The notes below the pieces were generated by a model that worked only from the letters and a program-made list of their open reading frames with translations, made no database searches and was not told the origin of the DNA. Shown here one piece after another: positions 25,258 through 36,700 of a DNA stretch of 64,000 bases (within the stretch, counting starts at the first letter, position 1; each line of letters opens with the position of its first letter). Origin of the DNA: Paramecium primaurelia (taxonomy: Eukaryota > Ciliophora > Oligohymenophorea > Peniculida > Parameciidae). Location: positions 912,428-976,427 of the forward strand of contig CAJJDM010000004.1 of NCBI GenBank assembly GCA_905182975.1, read 5' to 3'. A program made the position numbers and the translations under genes.

Positions 25258-26800
25258 TCAAAATCTCTTAATTGTGACTTGCTATTCTTTTATATATGAG
25301 TAATTTTAAAACTAATTCTAAATAGTTTCTTATCTTAATAAAATTGAATTCTCTTAAATTTCTTTTTCTAATGAATCATGTTCTGATGATATCTCTCTTA
25401 TATAATTTTCCTCACTACATTTAGATAATTTAAATGGAGAAGCTAATTATTTCTCATGCAAACTCTTCCAAGGAAATCCTGCAAACCATTAATGACCATA
25501 AATGTCCTAAGTACCATTAAATCCTAATCTATTCTAAGGTTTCCTTGAAAGTAATTAATTTATAAGATCTGCTGCTTCTAAAGACCATCCTAAAGGAAGA
25601 TCACCTTTCTTTAATTGTATCTATTTTGCAATAATAGCATCTCTTATATCTTTCCTTGTCTTACCCAAATATGGTCGTCTACCAAACATAAATTCGTACA
25701 TCATCACTCCTAAAGCAAAATGATCAACTCCTATACCATGATTTAATCTGAACATAACTTCTGGTGCTATGAATGTATATTTAATATATATGTACCCATA
25801 TAACCAGGAGTTCCACTTGTCTCTTAAGCATTGTCTTATTTGATTATTCTTGCTATTCCAAAATCAGTCAATCTTGGATAACCATTTCTATCCAATACAA
25901 TATTTTCAGGTTTTATGTCTCTATGAATAATTCCATTCTAATGTAAATAATCAAGAGCTAAAAGTATACTAGCAATTACAAATTCTAAATTATCAAACTA
26001 TTTTATTACTTGTATGTTATTCACTGAATCTTTTCATCTTACCAATATGAAATCTAAGATCTCCACCAGATAATAAATCCATAATCAAATATAAATGTTC
26101 ACGATCCTAAAAAGCATAATGAATATTTGCTATAAAAGGGTGTTTTAATTATGATAAGAGAATTCGTTCATTCATTACAGAATTGACTGACTTTTTAGCC
26201 ATAATCCTAATAGATTTATTTCTCTTACTTAGCTTTACTCATCTCTTTCATAGCATACAGTTTTCTTGATTTCACCAATTCAACTCTCCAAACTTTACCA
26301 AAACCTCCTTTTCCAAGTATATAGTGAAATTTAAAACTATTTTTATTAATTTCAGAATCTATTGATGGCATACATTTTGTTTGAGACTCTTCAATTAATC
26401 TGGATGTAGGTCAAGAGTAGATAGAGTTCCTCATAGGTCTCTTCTCCTTTGATTTAGAATGATGATTCAACATTTATTAATCTCCTCCTAACTACAATTA
26501 AAAAGGCTTGCGAGTTATCGAATATAATTAAGGACTATAACTTTTCTTTTAACTTGATTAACCAGGACTTTTATTCCTATTGGAAATAAAAGATAAATCA
26601 TTTTAAAAACCAATATTTGTTTTCCACATCATTTTCTACTCTTTTGGAGATGATGGAGTTGAAATAGGAGGAGGATTCTTAAATGAAGGTAATCTTGATT
26701 ATCGAGATGTCAAAATTGATTAGTTTACATTCGCTCGATAAGCTCCACCATCGATAATAAAATTTTGTACAAGATTTCGTTAACAAATGGAATTTTTCAT
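25258..26800 (-). CDS. Ser/Thr protein kinase, AGC/STK32-like, with in-frame TGA
   Basis: 488 codons; introns 26207..26228, 25985..26009 and 25767..25795. The catalytic domain is complete: GKGGFGKVW glycine loop, AMKEM (VAIK Lys), HRDIKPENIVLD, DFGIARI, GYMAPEV, and a subdomain XI ending NRLG. The order and WSLEAADLINQLLSRKPQNR resemble AGC and STK32-type kinases. ATG 26800 opens a Ser/Pro/Gln-rich leader (LPSFKNPPPISTPSSPKEQ) in the same frame as the domain, but codon 130 is TGA (26411..26413), the only stop in this code, and no GT lies nearby to splice it out. Translation could instead start at Met 26371, 14 codons further on. So this is either a disrupted allele, a base-calling error, readthrough, or a short kinase with an upstream ORF. 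Confidence 0.8.
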
Positions 26801-26866
26801 TTCAGAAAATTAATATATATATATATGTTGATATCACTTATGAAATCTATGGAAAACATTTAAATA

Positions 26867-27683
26867 TCATTATATTGATTGTCTTTTTATTCTTATCTTT
26901 CTTATTAAAACAGATTATGTTCTGACTGTGGCTAATGATTGATTTTATTAAGAATTTAGCAATTGATGTAAACTATTATTTCTTAATCTTTCTAATCTTA
27001 ACTCCTACTATTTCTAATTTTAATAGTAAATAGATTTTTAGAAATTTTCTGAAAGTTGATTTTTCATTTTTCGACTTGTCTTACTACGACTTGTATCCTC
27101 TGGCAAGTCTTTAGTAATAATAGTAAAATTAATTTTGTCACTTGATGGTGCTGGTATTCTCCTCTTCTTTGGACTTCTATTTCCAGATGTTGGAGATGAA
27201 AGTTTTCTTCTTTTTGGCAATTTGGATAACTAATCAAAAAAGGCTTGTTCTTTGAATATCTTCTTATATCTTAATATTATTCTAACTCCCCATATAATTT
27301 ATTTCCATTTTTTCAATATAGTTTATCTTTTATTATGATTTGTACAAAAGTAAGGAAGTGATAACATTATCAATTAAGCAGTATTATTCAATGTACCTTC
27401 AGTTTTTGATTCAGAACTTTTTCCTCTTTTGTTAAATTTGAACCTTTTTTATATCACTGTTGTACAATAAATATTTTGATTTCTCTTCATTTAATGCTAC
27501 CAATTCTACAAAGAATTTCTTTTAAGAAGTCATTAATAATTATGGTTGTATTCTAAGTGTTCTTCTTTTCCCAATCTAATTTTACTAGGAAAGGTTGAAA
27601 CGGGCGGCTTTCTCAAAACGACGAATTTGATAGTTCTCCATATCATTTCTGTATGTAGTTGGAAGATTTCTATAGTGAATCAT
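26867..27683 (-). CDS. basic, probably nuclear protein, unknown
   Basis: 264 residues, intron 27444..27465. The N-terminal half is ordered-looking (NDMENYQIRRFEKAARFNLS, LLMTSQKKFFVELVALNEEK, LKKWKQIIWGVRIILRYKKI). The middle has two clusters fitting nuclear localisation signals: LPKRRKL and SPKKRRIP, in a Ser/Pro/Lys-rich segment. The C-terminus is Gln/Arg-rich and helical. A chromatin or transcription role is plausible from composition only; I cannot name a domain. Translation under the standard code would see just a 60-residue piece of it. It sits 66 nt upstream of the kinase start in the same orientation. Confidence 0.62.
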
Positions 27684-28624
27684 TAAAGTAATTTTAAATA
27701 AGTCAATAAATAAGAAAACTAAAGGAAAATTTTGTTTATTTGATTAACATAAACTAATCGAAATTCCTTCTTAGAATGTTAATAATTTATCTTAATTTCT
27801 AATTTAATGGGTATCTCATCATTTTGTAGTTTTATAAATTGAATCTGTTTTTATATGTCCACTCTAATTTATCATCTGTTTCCGTCTTTTAATTACACTA
27901 AATTATCTATTGTTTGCTTTTTCAATATAAGTTTAGCGTAGTATTTATATTATTGATTTCTATATTTTATAATTGGCAATGTAATCCAAATAATCAAAAA
28001 AGTAGAATTAATTTGTCCTATCTTAATTTACTTAATTCCTTTCATCATTATGTCGATCTATTAAGTGATATCAAGAATTATAATATTCATATATTCTGCA
28101 ATAGATATAAATACTATAGAGAATTTGAATTCCATTTCTTTTTCACCTTAAAAATTTACAATGTTAGCAATTCGATTATAAATATTCTTACTAAAAATTA
28201 TAATACATATTATTAAGATCATATTAGCTAAATTATTTTTTTGGTTCAATAATAGACGATTTTAAACATGATAAATATTAGAAATACTAAACTTGATTAA
28301 TATAATACATATATTTTATAGTAAGGTTCTAGTTAAATCAAGTATAAATTTCATCATTTCAATTCTACTCTATATAATCAATAATTTTAATTCCATAACA
28401 TATTGTTCACTTCAGTTTATACATTTCTCTTTATCAACATTTTTTCTAGAAAAAATATACTATATATGTTTTAATAGTTAATTTTTACTTTAATCTCACT
28501 AAAAAAATCTGACAATATTATCACTTTAAATACTAAAAAATTTTTTATCAATTACATTAAATAAAATAAAAAGTTTAGATCTGTCTAACCTTTCCCATTT
28601 TCACATATTTAATAACCATCAAAA
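27684..28624 (+). other. 941-nt gap holding a TGA-free frame leading into the PX gene
   Basis: From ATG 27776 the plus-strand frame runs to the PX start at 28625 and on to its first intron without a TGA. The translation is dominated by Phe, Tyr, Ile, Leu and Asn (for example VVFILLISIFYNWQC), like translated AT-rich spacer, and no domain is seen. I treat it as probably non-coding, but its length is unusual here. The last ~250 nt belong to the duplicated block. Confidence 0.35.
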
Positions 28625-29194
28625 ATGGCTAACTAAACTGAATAACAAATCAATATATCAATCTCAGAAAACCTGAACGGTCTTGATAATCAATTACCCA
28701 TCCTGTCCTTCCTGAAGAGACCAAAAAATACTAATCCTAAAAAATCACTGAATAGTAAACAATATGAATAATAAGTAATCATTTATTATAATTTAGAACT
28801 GTGAATATCAAATCGAAGTGATTAACCACAAAATTGTAGAAAAACAATTCACTATCTATTAAATTAAAGTGACTTATGGATCACTTTATTGGATATTTTA
28901 AACCAGATATAGTCTTCTAGAAGGACTCCATTCAAAATTAAATAAAGATGTGATCCATCGACTTACCAAATTCCCTGAAAAACGACTCTTTGGTAACATG
29001 GATCAGAACTTTGTTTTAAAAAGAAAAATTGAAATCAATTAATACCTCAAAGTACGCACTATTTTAATTTTTAGAGCTTAATTTAATATGGAAAGAATGA
29101 AAAGCCTGTTAAGGATTTTATTAAGTAATCTTAAAAAGCCGCCATAGAAATCAATGATCCATGTGAACTGAAACATTTTAAATTAGATTTATGA
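28625..29194 (+). CDS. PX-domain protein (left copy)
   Basis: 174 residues; introns 28775..28796 and 29052..29074. After a ~50-residue hydrophilic leader comes a PX domain: YQIEVINHKIVEKQFTIYQI, the phosphoinositide-contacting RYSLLEGLH, a Pro loop FPEKRLFGN, and FVLKRKIEINQYL. PX domains bind phosphatidylinositol phosphates, usually PI3P on endosomes. A small PX-only protein of this size may act as a sorting-nexin-like adaptor in membrane traffic. The C-terminus ends soon after the fold. Its stop is 30 nt from the stop of the convergent RING gene. The same gene is repeated at 29897..30466. Confidence 0.9.
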
Positions 29195-29224
29195 AGTAAC
29201 AGAAATATCTATATAAATATTAAA

Positions 29225-29645
29225 TCATAAAAATTTCTTATATATTTTTAACTCTTAAGGCATTGCTCCTATACTCTAATCACTTTTCTCAATATTTTTT
29301 CCATAATTGCTAGAATTAGTATATCTATGACTAGTATTTTAATGAGAACTTGTTTTTCTATGTTAAGATGGAGTAGAGAGTCCTAAAATTTCTTATTGTA
29401 ATTTCTGCATCACTTTAATAGATTAGACTAATTCACCATCATTATCTCCAATTCTAGATGTCAATACCTTGAGTTTAGAATATACTATTTATGGATCAAT
29501 TTATTTGCCATTTGCAGCATTTATTACATCTCTCTCCAATTTTTAAACATTCTTTTGAACCATCTAAAAATATGATTAGATTATTTAAACAGATGCATTC
29601 TCTTCAACCTCTTATATTAAACCAGTAGAACTTCGCTTGTGTCTT
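29225..29645 (-). CDS. RING-finger gene, 3' fragment cut by the gap
   Basis: Carries the last ~140 codons of the RING protein described at 30497..32030, identical in sequence, then stops at the N. It is a partial copy created by the duplicated contig end, not a second gene. Confidence 0.9.
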
Positions 29646-29646
29646 N

Positions 29647-30917
29647 TAATCAATAATTTTAATTCCATAACATATTGTTCACTTCAGTTTATACATTTCT
29701 CTTTATCAACATTTTTTCTAGAAAAAATATACTATATATGTTTTAATAGTTAATTTTTACTTTAATCTCACTAAAAAAATCTGACAATATTATCACTTTA
29801 AATACTAAAAAATTTTTTATCAATTACATTAAATAAAATAAAAAGTTTAGATCTGTCTAACCTTTCCCATTTTCACATATTTAATAACCATCAAAAATGG
29901 CTAACTAAACTGAATAACAAATCAATATATCAATCTCAGAAAACCTGAACGGTCTTGATAATCAATTACCCATCCTGTCCTTCCTGAAGAGACCAAAAAA
30001 TACTAATCCTAAAAAATCACTGAATAGTAAACAATATGAATAATAAGTAATCATTTATTATAATTTAGAACTGTGAATATCAAATCGAAGTGATTAACCA
30101 CAAAATTGTAGAAAAACAATTCACTATCTATTAAATTAAAGTGACTTATGGATCACTTTATTGGATATTTTAAACCAGATATAGTCTTCTAGAAGGACTC
30201 CATTCAAAATTAAATAAAGATGTGATCCATCGACTTACCAAATTCCCTGAAAAACGACTCTTTGGTAACATGGATCAGAACTTTGTTTTAAAAAGAAAAA
30301 TTGAAATCAATTAATACCTCAAAGTACGCACTATTTTAATTTTTAGAGCTTAATTTAATATGGAAAGAATGAAAAGCCTGTTAAGGATTTTATTAAGTAA
30401 TCTTAAAAAGCCGCCATAGAAATCAATGATCCATGTGAACTGAAACATTTTAAATTAGATTTATGAAGTAACAGAAATATCTATATAAATATTAAATCAT
30501 AAAAATTTCTTATATATTTTTAACTCTTAAGGCATTGCTCCTATACTCTAATCACTTTTCTCAATATTTTTTCCATAATTGCTAGAATTAGTATATCTAT
30601 GACTAGTATTTTAATGAGAACTTGTTTTTCTATGTTAAGATGGAGTAGAGAGTCCTAAAATTTCTTATTGTAATTTCTGCATCACTTTAATAGATTAGAC
30701 TAATTCACCATCATTATCTCCAATTCTAGATGTCAATACCTTGAGTTTAGAATATACTATTTATGGATCAATTTATTTGCCATTTGCAGCATTTATTACA
30801 TCTCTCTCCAATTTTTAAACATTCTTTTGAACCATCTAAAAATATGATTAGATTATTTAAACAGATGCATTCTCTTCAACCTCTTATATTAAACCAGTAG
30901 AACTTCGCTTGTGTCTT
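29647..30917. repeat. right copy of the 1,271-bp duplication
   Basis: Matches 28375..29645. It begins directly after the N, and after 30917 the sequence continues smoothly into the rest of the RING gene, so the right side is the more complete contig. Confidence 0.93.
29897..30466 (+). CDS. PX-domain protein (right copy)
   Basis: Identical to the PX gene at 28625..29194, with introns 30047..30068 and 30324..30346. Probably the same locus represented twice in the assembly; see that entry for the domain description. Confidence 0.88.
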
Positions 30918-32030
30918 GAATTATCTGAAGTTTAATTAGATGAGTTTTAACAATCTTTAGAGATTTCTTTCAAAAATTGATTTTCTTTTTCTTTGTTATA
31001 CTCTATTGTACATCTTTATTTGTCATCAAATAACATTTATTTGTTATTCTCATTATACTTGTCAAAAATACTAATCTAATGTTACACTTGTTAATGATAG
31101 ACACTCTCTAAATTATTTTGGTTGTTATTTTTTTTTATTTATTGAGGGAATACTATATCGGATTGATTTTAATTTATAGCATTTTATAGATGTTCCTGAA
31201 CATATATATTTGTATTTTAAGTCTTTTACTTTTGTTTATATTGCTAAATAGCTTAAACTTAAGCAATCTACTTTTTATTATCAGTTTATTAGAATAATAA
31301 TTAGGAAGAGAGTGTGGTTGGAGTAGCAACAGGAGTATTCGAATTGGGCTTTAAAAAATCATTTAATTTTTACTATTAAACATTAGATGTGTTTGCTTAA
31401 GTTTTGGCCTTACCTGTAAAATAATTTTTTTATTACATTCTAAAGCAATATCTGGATGAGGCATCTAGTATGATTATTTTTTTTAGTGATTCTATTAAGC
31501 AGGCTTCTAGAATTATTTTGTTGGGGATGTTTTCTCATTTGCAACAATAGCTTTCTTTTTATTAGAATGATTATGATTAAAAGCAGTTTGGGCATTGTTG
31601 TTTGTAGCTTATACATTTAACATTTATGAGTTCTTTGAAAAGACTTCTTAAATTTGATAAGCATTAGATTCTCTTCTCCCAAAAATTGCCTCCTATTAAT
31701 TTTTTTACAAAGAAAACTAGCTCTGTTTTATATTTGCTAAAATATTTACTTCATTCAAGACCTCCTTTTCCATTTCACTAGAATCAGTTATCAAATATAA
31801 TTCATTACTCTCCAATAATAAATTTTTAATATCATAAGTATGTGTCATTTTATTGCATTTTGGACATTAAATGCGAAACTTATTTTGTATTTGACTAATT
31901 GTTGATCTATTAATTACCTGGTATTTTCTTATATCTATATCTTTAATCCACATTTTAAACAAAGTGAATGAGAACAGATTAGTTGTATAGGATTTTAACT
32001 AGTCATTTTACATAATTAGCAAATCTGCAT
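30497..32030 (-). CDS. RING-finger protein with long Gln-rich and coiled-coil region
   Basis: 495 residues; introns 31895..31917 and 31414..31436. The N-terminus is a RING-HC finger: CQLC at residues 4-7, CSHSLCLKC, and after the first intron CPKC, i.e. C-x2-C-x11-C-x-H-x3-C-x2-C..C-x2-C. Start at ATG 32030 places the first Cys at residue 4. A helix follows (LLLESNELYLITDSSEMEKE), then ~250 residues rich in Gln, Asn, Ser and Pro, and a C-terminal helical part (VQIIQSYFQMVQKNVQKLER) that could dimerise. Layout resembles TRIM-like E3 ubiquitin ligases without a B-box. It is divergent from the SNARE gene, with 231 nt between the starts. Confidence 0.82.
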
Positions 32031-32261
32031 AGAGTTTTGGCTTTTATTTAGCATTAACTGATTATTATAATATTTATAATTAATAGAAGCATTTTAATAA
32101 ATTTTAATACTTCTTGTTCTATTCCATTTATTTTTTCATTAATTTAATTATAATTCTAGAGGAATATTTTAAAAGTATTCAACTAAGAATGCTTCAGAAT
32201 ACTAATATTTTTCAATGAAAAAATTTTGTTGCAAATTAAAATATAAAATAAATCAATTAAA
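32031..32261. promoter_or_regulatory. divergent promoter region, 231 nt
   Basis: Separates the leftward RING gene from the rightward SNARE gene, so it must contain both 5' flanks. AT-rich; no specific element recognised. Confidence 0.5.
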
Positions 32262-33092
32262 ATGACTGAATTGGATGAATTTGATTCTAATTTGAATGCA
32301 GAATTAGATAAATTGTAAAAAGAAATAGATTCACTAAGCAAAAAAGAATATAATTAAAAAAATGCTGCAATTAAGAAATGTTAAGCTCAAGTTAAAAGCA
32401 TTTCCACTTTGATTGAGAGTTATGAATTAGAGATTAGCAATCTCGATAAAGCTTAAAGTGCAAAGTATTTTAATGTTTTACTTTAGGTATAATGACTCAT
32501 TAAGGTCAATCAATTAAAGATTTTAAAGATTGAAAAATGAATTAGAGTTTAAAAAAAATGAAGGGTAAAACTAGGAGAATCTATTTAAAGGAAGGTCAGA
32601 ATAGTAACCTTAAAGATTGGAGGATATGAATAGATAATAAGTTATTGATATGGGAGATTAAGTATAGCAGAATGGTACTTTATAGAACCAATAATATTTT
32701 AGCCATCATTAAATTAAATGAGATTACTAAAACAGTTTAATAGGGTAATGAATTAGCAGATTAAATCAACATGGAATTAGATAAACAAATAGCATAATTA
32801 GATAGGATGTATGATACAGTAATGGATACTTAATCTGTTTTGAAAAGATCAGCCAAATATATTAAATATTTTGCAAGGTTTCATTTTAAAATTAATGAGT
32901 AGATAAGTTTATACTGACAAATTGTTAATGTGCTTAATAGGTCTAATTTTTATAGCCATTATAGTTTTAATAGTATTATCAGCATTAGGATTGGATGATG
33001 GAAAATTCAATACTCCAGATTAAGTTAAAGGTTCTTTAGCATCCGATAGTAGTAGTACCACAAATTCAACTACAACAACTGGATCTGGATGA
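32262..33092 (+). CDS. Qb-SNARE, NPSN-like
   Basis: 252 residues in four exons; introns 32465..32486, 32675..32702 and 32878..32899. The N-terminal ~110 residues are helical (LDKLQKEIDSLSKKEYNQ, INQRFQRLKNELEFKKNE). The SNARE motif ends INMELDKQIAQLDRMYDTV, then SVLKRSAKYIKYFARSRQVY. The junction RQVYTDKLLM followed by a transmembrane helix (CLIGLIFIAIIVLIVLSAL) closely resembles the RQVATDKCIM end of plant novel SNAREs (NPSN). A ~30-residue Ser/Thr-rich luminal tail follows. It should act in membrane fusion, pairing with Qa, Qc and R-SNAREs. The third intron begins GTTT instead of GTA, but skipping it gives a stop before the membrane helix. Confidence 0.87.
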
Positions 33093-33780
33093 TATATAAT
33101 AAATTATAAGATTTATTAAAAAAATATTTTCCAAATTCTAAATCAATTGGTTAAGAATTTTTCAAAAATTTTGATTATATAAATCAAAAACTGAGACTTA
33201 AAATCATTATTAGAATAAAAAAAAGTTTTGTTTTTATATTCTAAGTTAAATATGAGAATTATATTGTTTTTAACTTATAATAGGAAAACGTTATTAATTT
33301 GTTTAAATTTATTTAAACTTATTTCAATAATCAATTACAATAATGAAAAATATGATATTATTGATTGAAATTCTTTCATTTTAGAATTTTAAAAAAGATT
33401 TGAATTTCTTTGCATGTATTCTTAAAAGGATTAGAAAGAGTAAAAAAGAGACATTTAAATGAAAATTGGGAACTAATTAATGTTGTTTTAAATAAAGAAT
33501 TAACTAAAGCAGTCTGAAATAATAATAAGTATTTATAACAGTAGCTATTTATGAGAATAATTAAATATTATTTAATAACCATTTACTCATTTAAATAAAA
33601 TCAATTAATAATATAAATTATATTATAAGATGATTTTAAGCCCACTTGAATAAATATTATTAGCATTATAATATTTATTTTTAGATATGGTGAAACTATT
33701 CTAAGTTTTATTCTTAGTGTTTTTAACTTAATTTCAGTTTATTAATAGTATGTAATATCTAAATTCATAATTTAATATAA
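33093..33780. other. 688-nt spacer with one doubtful small ORF
   Basis: Mostly AT-rich. On the plus strand a tiny two-exon model is possible at 33343..33517 (MKNMILLIEILSFQNF, a 19-nt GT..AG intron, then RVKKRHLNENWELINVVLNK). The second part looks protein-like, but nothing confirms it; it may be a relic exon. The rest shows nothing. Confidence 0.3.
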
Positions 33781-36700
33781 ATGATTATTGTGACTTTAAA
33801 TATTTTGCTATTTTACTCTAGAGTAACGCCTGTAGAAGGGTATTCTATATTAAGATTAAACCCATCATACTAATTTTATAACTAATCATTTTCAAAAAAA
33901 GTATTATAGATTGATGATCCTTACTGTTATCAATAGGGAATATTTACTAGATATAATCCTCTAAATGATATTCAATAATTAGGAGAAATTGGAATTTTAG
34001 ACAGCAATTGTTTCCATATATATCATACCTTAGATAATATTAAGTAAAATATAAACTTTTTGTATTATGATTGTATTGATTACGAGAAATTATAGATAGA
34101 AAAAACATATACATTTATTGGAGATGATGGTAATATTTATAAAAAATCATATAATCTGAACATACATGAATATGAATCATTTTGGTACTTTTTAGGTATT
34201 ATTGTTAATCTAGCAGAACAATAAGTTGTTATATGTCTTTTCTAAAATTAAAAAATATTAGATACACAAATATATAATCTCAAATATCCAAATTATGATG
34301 CAGATTTATAATATATCTATGGGGGGGGTTTATAGATAAATATTGATTAAACCCTTTTTAATGAATAAATATCTAAGCTTTCCTATTTTCCAGGAAATTA
34401 TATGAGATATAGTTTAGGTTATGAAAGTAGAAAGGAATTATGTTAGGTGAAAAATTTTGAAGATCAATTGACAGTTGTTTTATTAAGTTGCAAATGTTAA
34501 TTGAATAAAGTTAAAAATATTCCTGATTCCCTTATCTCTTAACTAAATCAGGAATATTTCATATCAGAAAATTTAAATTGTGATTCCTTTAATTTCTAAA
34601 CATGGATTAGAATAAAAGAAAGAAATAATTATGTTAAAGAAATGGATTATTAATTAATTAAAATATCTGCGCATTATATAAATACAAAATTATTGGACGA
34701 TAATCTATGTGCATTTTAACTATATTATAGATTAACCTAAAGCCTAAATTAAATCATAATAACAACATATAGTTACACTTTCCCAATAGTAAATATCGAT
34801 TTTTCAGATGATCCTTTTTTAATTAAAAAAACTTTCTATATCGATATAAATATATAATTATGGCATTTTGTAAGAGTTAGGAAAACCTAAAATTCTATAT
34901 AAGTGAAAATTTTATTTTATGAAGTAACAAAAATTCAAGAATATTTTTTTGAGAGTATTGTTAATCATTTTAATATGATTAGATTTAAAATAACTTATGG
35001 AAATATATTGTAAACTTACAACTATTTAACAATCTAATTAATAAATATGATGTTTTCTAATTGTGACACAGAGATTATTTCGAAATTATGTCATATATCA
35101 TGCTTGGAATGTGATGGTCCAACTAAATCTGATTGTTTATCATGTGATCCATCTACAAATAGAATTTATAATAAAAAAGAGAAAGCTTGTGTTTGTGTCT
35201 ATGGAAAAATGGAAATAGATAATGAATGCAAAGACTATTCCTCATTTTAACTAATTCTCTCTTAAGAAAATGGTAATGAGTTCAAGTGCTCCTATGGATA
35301 TTTTGAATTTGATAATGAATGCTGGAAATGGTATTTATATCTAATTTCTTAGTCCTTCTAAAATAAGAGAGAAATTAATAACTTGTATAGAATGTATCAC
35401 AAATCCAAAAACTTGGATTATAAATCCATATTGTTAATACAACTTTGTAACTGATGATAATTAAAGGCCTTTTACAAAACTAGATGATGGTGTAAGTGAT
35501 TTATTCTTTGATGGAACAGATATAAAGTTCAAAGAAAATTAATAATAATATAAAGATATTTATTCTGATTACATATAGACTTTTGAATAATTTTCAAATT
35601 TCTGTTAGAACTGCCAAAGAGATTTAGATAAGGAATTATGCTTTGTTTTTGAAAATTGTATATAATGTGAAATTCAATTATTTAAACCCATTTGTACCAA
35701 ATGTGTTATGAATTTTTTATTATAAGATGGACTTTGTTAAATAAAAAAATTGATTTAAACTGCAAAAGTTATAGTATGTGAAACTCCTTATTATTAAACC
35801 TATTATAATATATGTATCTTATGTCCTATTGTTAACTGTCTTTATTGTTTTGATTATTTAAAGGATGATGTTTAAAAGAATACCATATTTTACAAATATT
35901 CAACTGAGAGGATTAATGCAAATGATTAATAAGTATTGGTAGGTTGTGCATAATGTCTAGAAGGATATATTTATGATTTCATTACTGGATAATGTATTTA
36001 TAAATAATCATAAATATAAAATTGTCTAAGATCATTTGTGAATTAAGAAGGGTAAGAGATGTGTGTTTTGTCATCAATAGATGATTTTAAGATTGCTCCT
36101 TAAATAATTAATTGTTAAAAGTATATTTTTCATTGTGAATAATGTTTTCAAAATATTCAAACTATTTTAAAGTGTCTAATTTGTGAAGTAGGATATGTGG
36201 CATCCTATACAACTGGATTATGCTAGATTGGTATATAAAAATAAAATGAAAAATCTAGTGTTTATTTTTATGATTAAAATATTTGGAGGTATATTGTCTA
36301 ATCTTTCACTATGCTATTTGCTAAAATAAATTATTCCTATTAACTTTATTAATTTAATAATTATAATATTGAATGTATAGATGGATATTAATTATTTAAA
36401 GGAAGATGTTCATAATATTGTGATTAAAATTGTAGGTAATGTTAAAAGGATGAAATATCAGAGAGATTTACTTGCACTTTATGTTCCTTAAACCCCTATT
36501 AGGAACCATATAGAGCTTAAGAATATGGTAAATGCGTAATTTGTCCTTCATTATGTTAGGTTTGCCAAATAAGATCTAATGAAAGCATTAAGGTATTTTT
36601 AATTAAATGTATTATAGAACATAAATTCTTATTACATAATAAATGAAAATAATGCCTAATATACTACATAATGCATAAAAACTATATCAAACTTCAATAT

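Larger units (their letters stand above)
28375..29645. repeat. left copy of a 1,271-bp direct duplication at an assembly gap
   Basis: These 1,271 bases recur without a difference that I can see at 29647..30917 (offset 1,272), and the two copies are separated by a single N at 29646. The copy stops inside the RING gene, while the right copy runs on through it. This looks like two overlapping contig ends that were scaffolded instead of merged, not a biological repeat. Confidence 0.93.

Noticed and set aside
27914..28216. A 100-codon ORF from a TTG codon resembling a secreted peptide
   Set aside because: It needs a TTG start and the standard code; it is part of the longer TGA-free stretch, and its composition matches translated spacer DNA.
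28375..30917. A biological tandem duplication of the PX gene
   Set aside because: Perfect identity, a single N exactly at the join and a gene cut at the N all point to unmerged contig ends.
32675..32702. A frameshift in the SNARE gene
   Set aside because: The frame change is fully explained by a 28-nt GT..AG intron, after which the SNARE motif and membrane helix are continuous.
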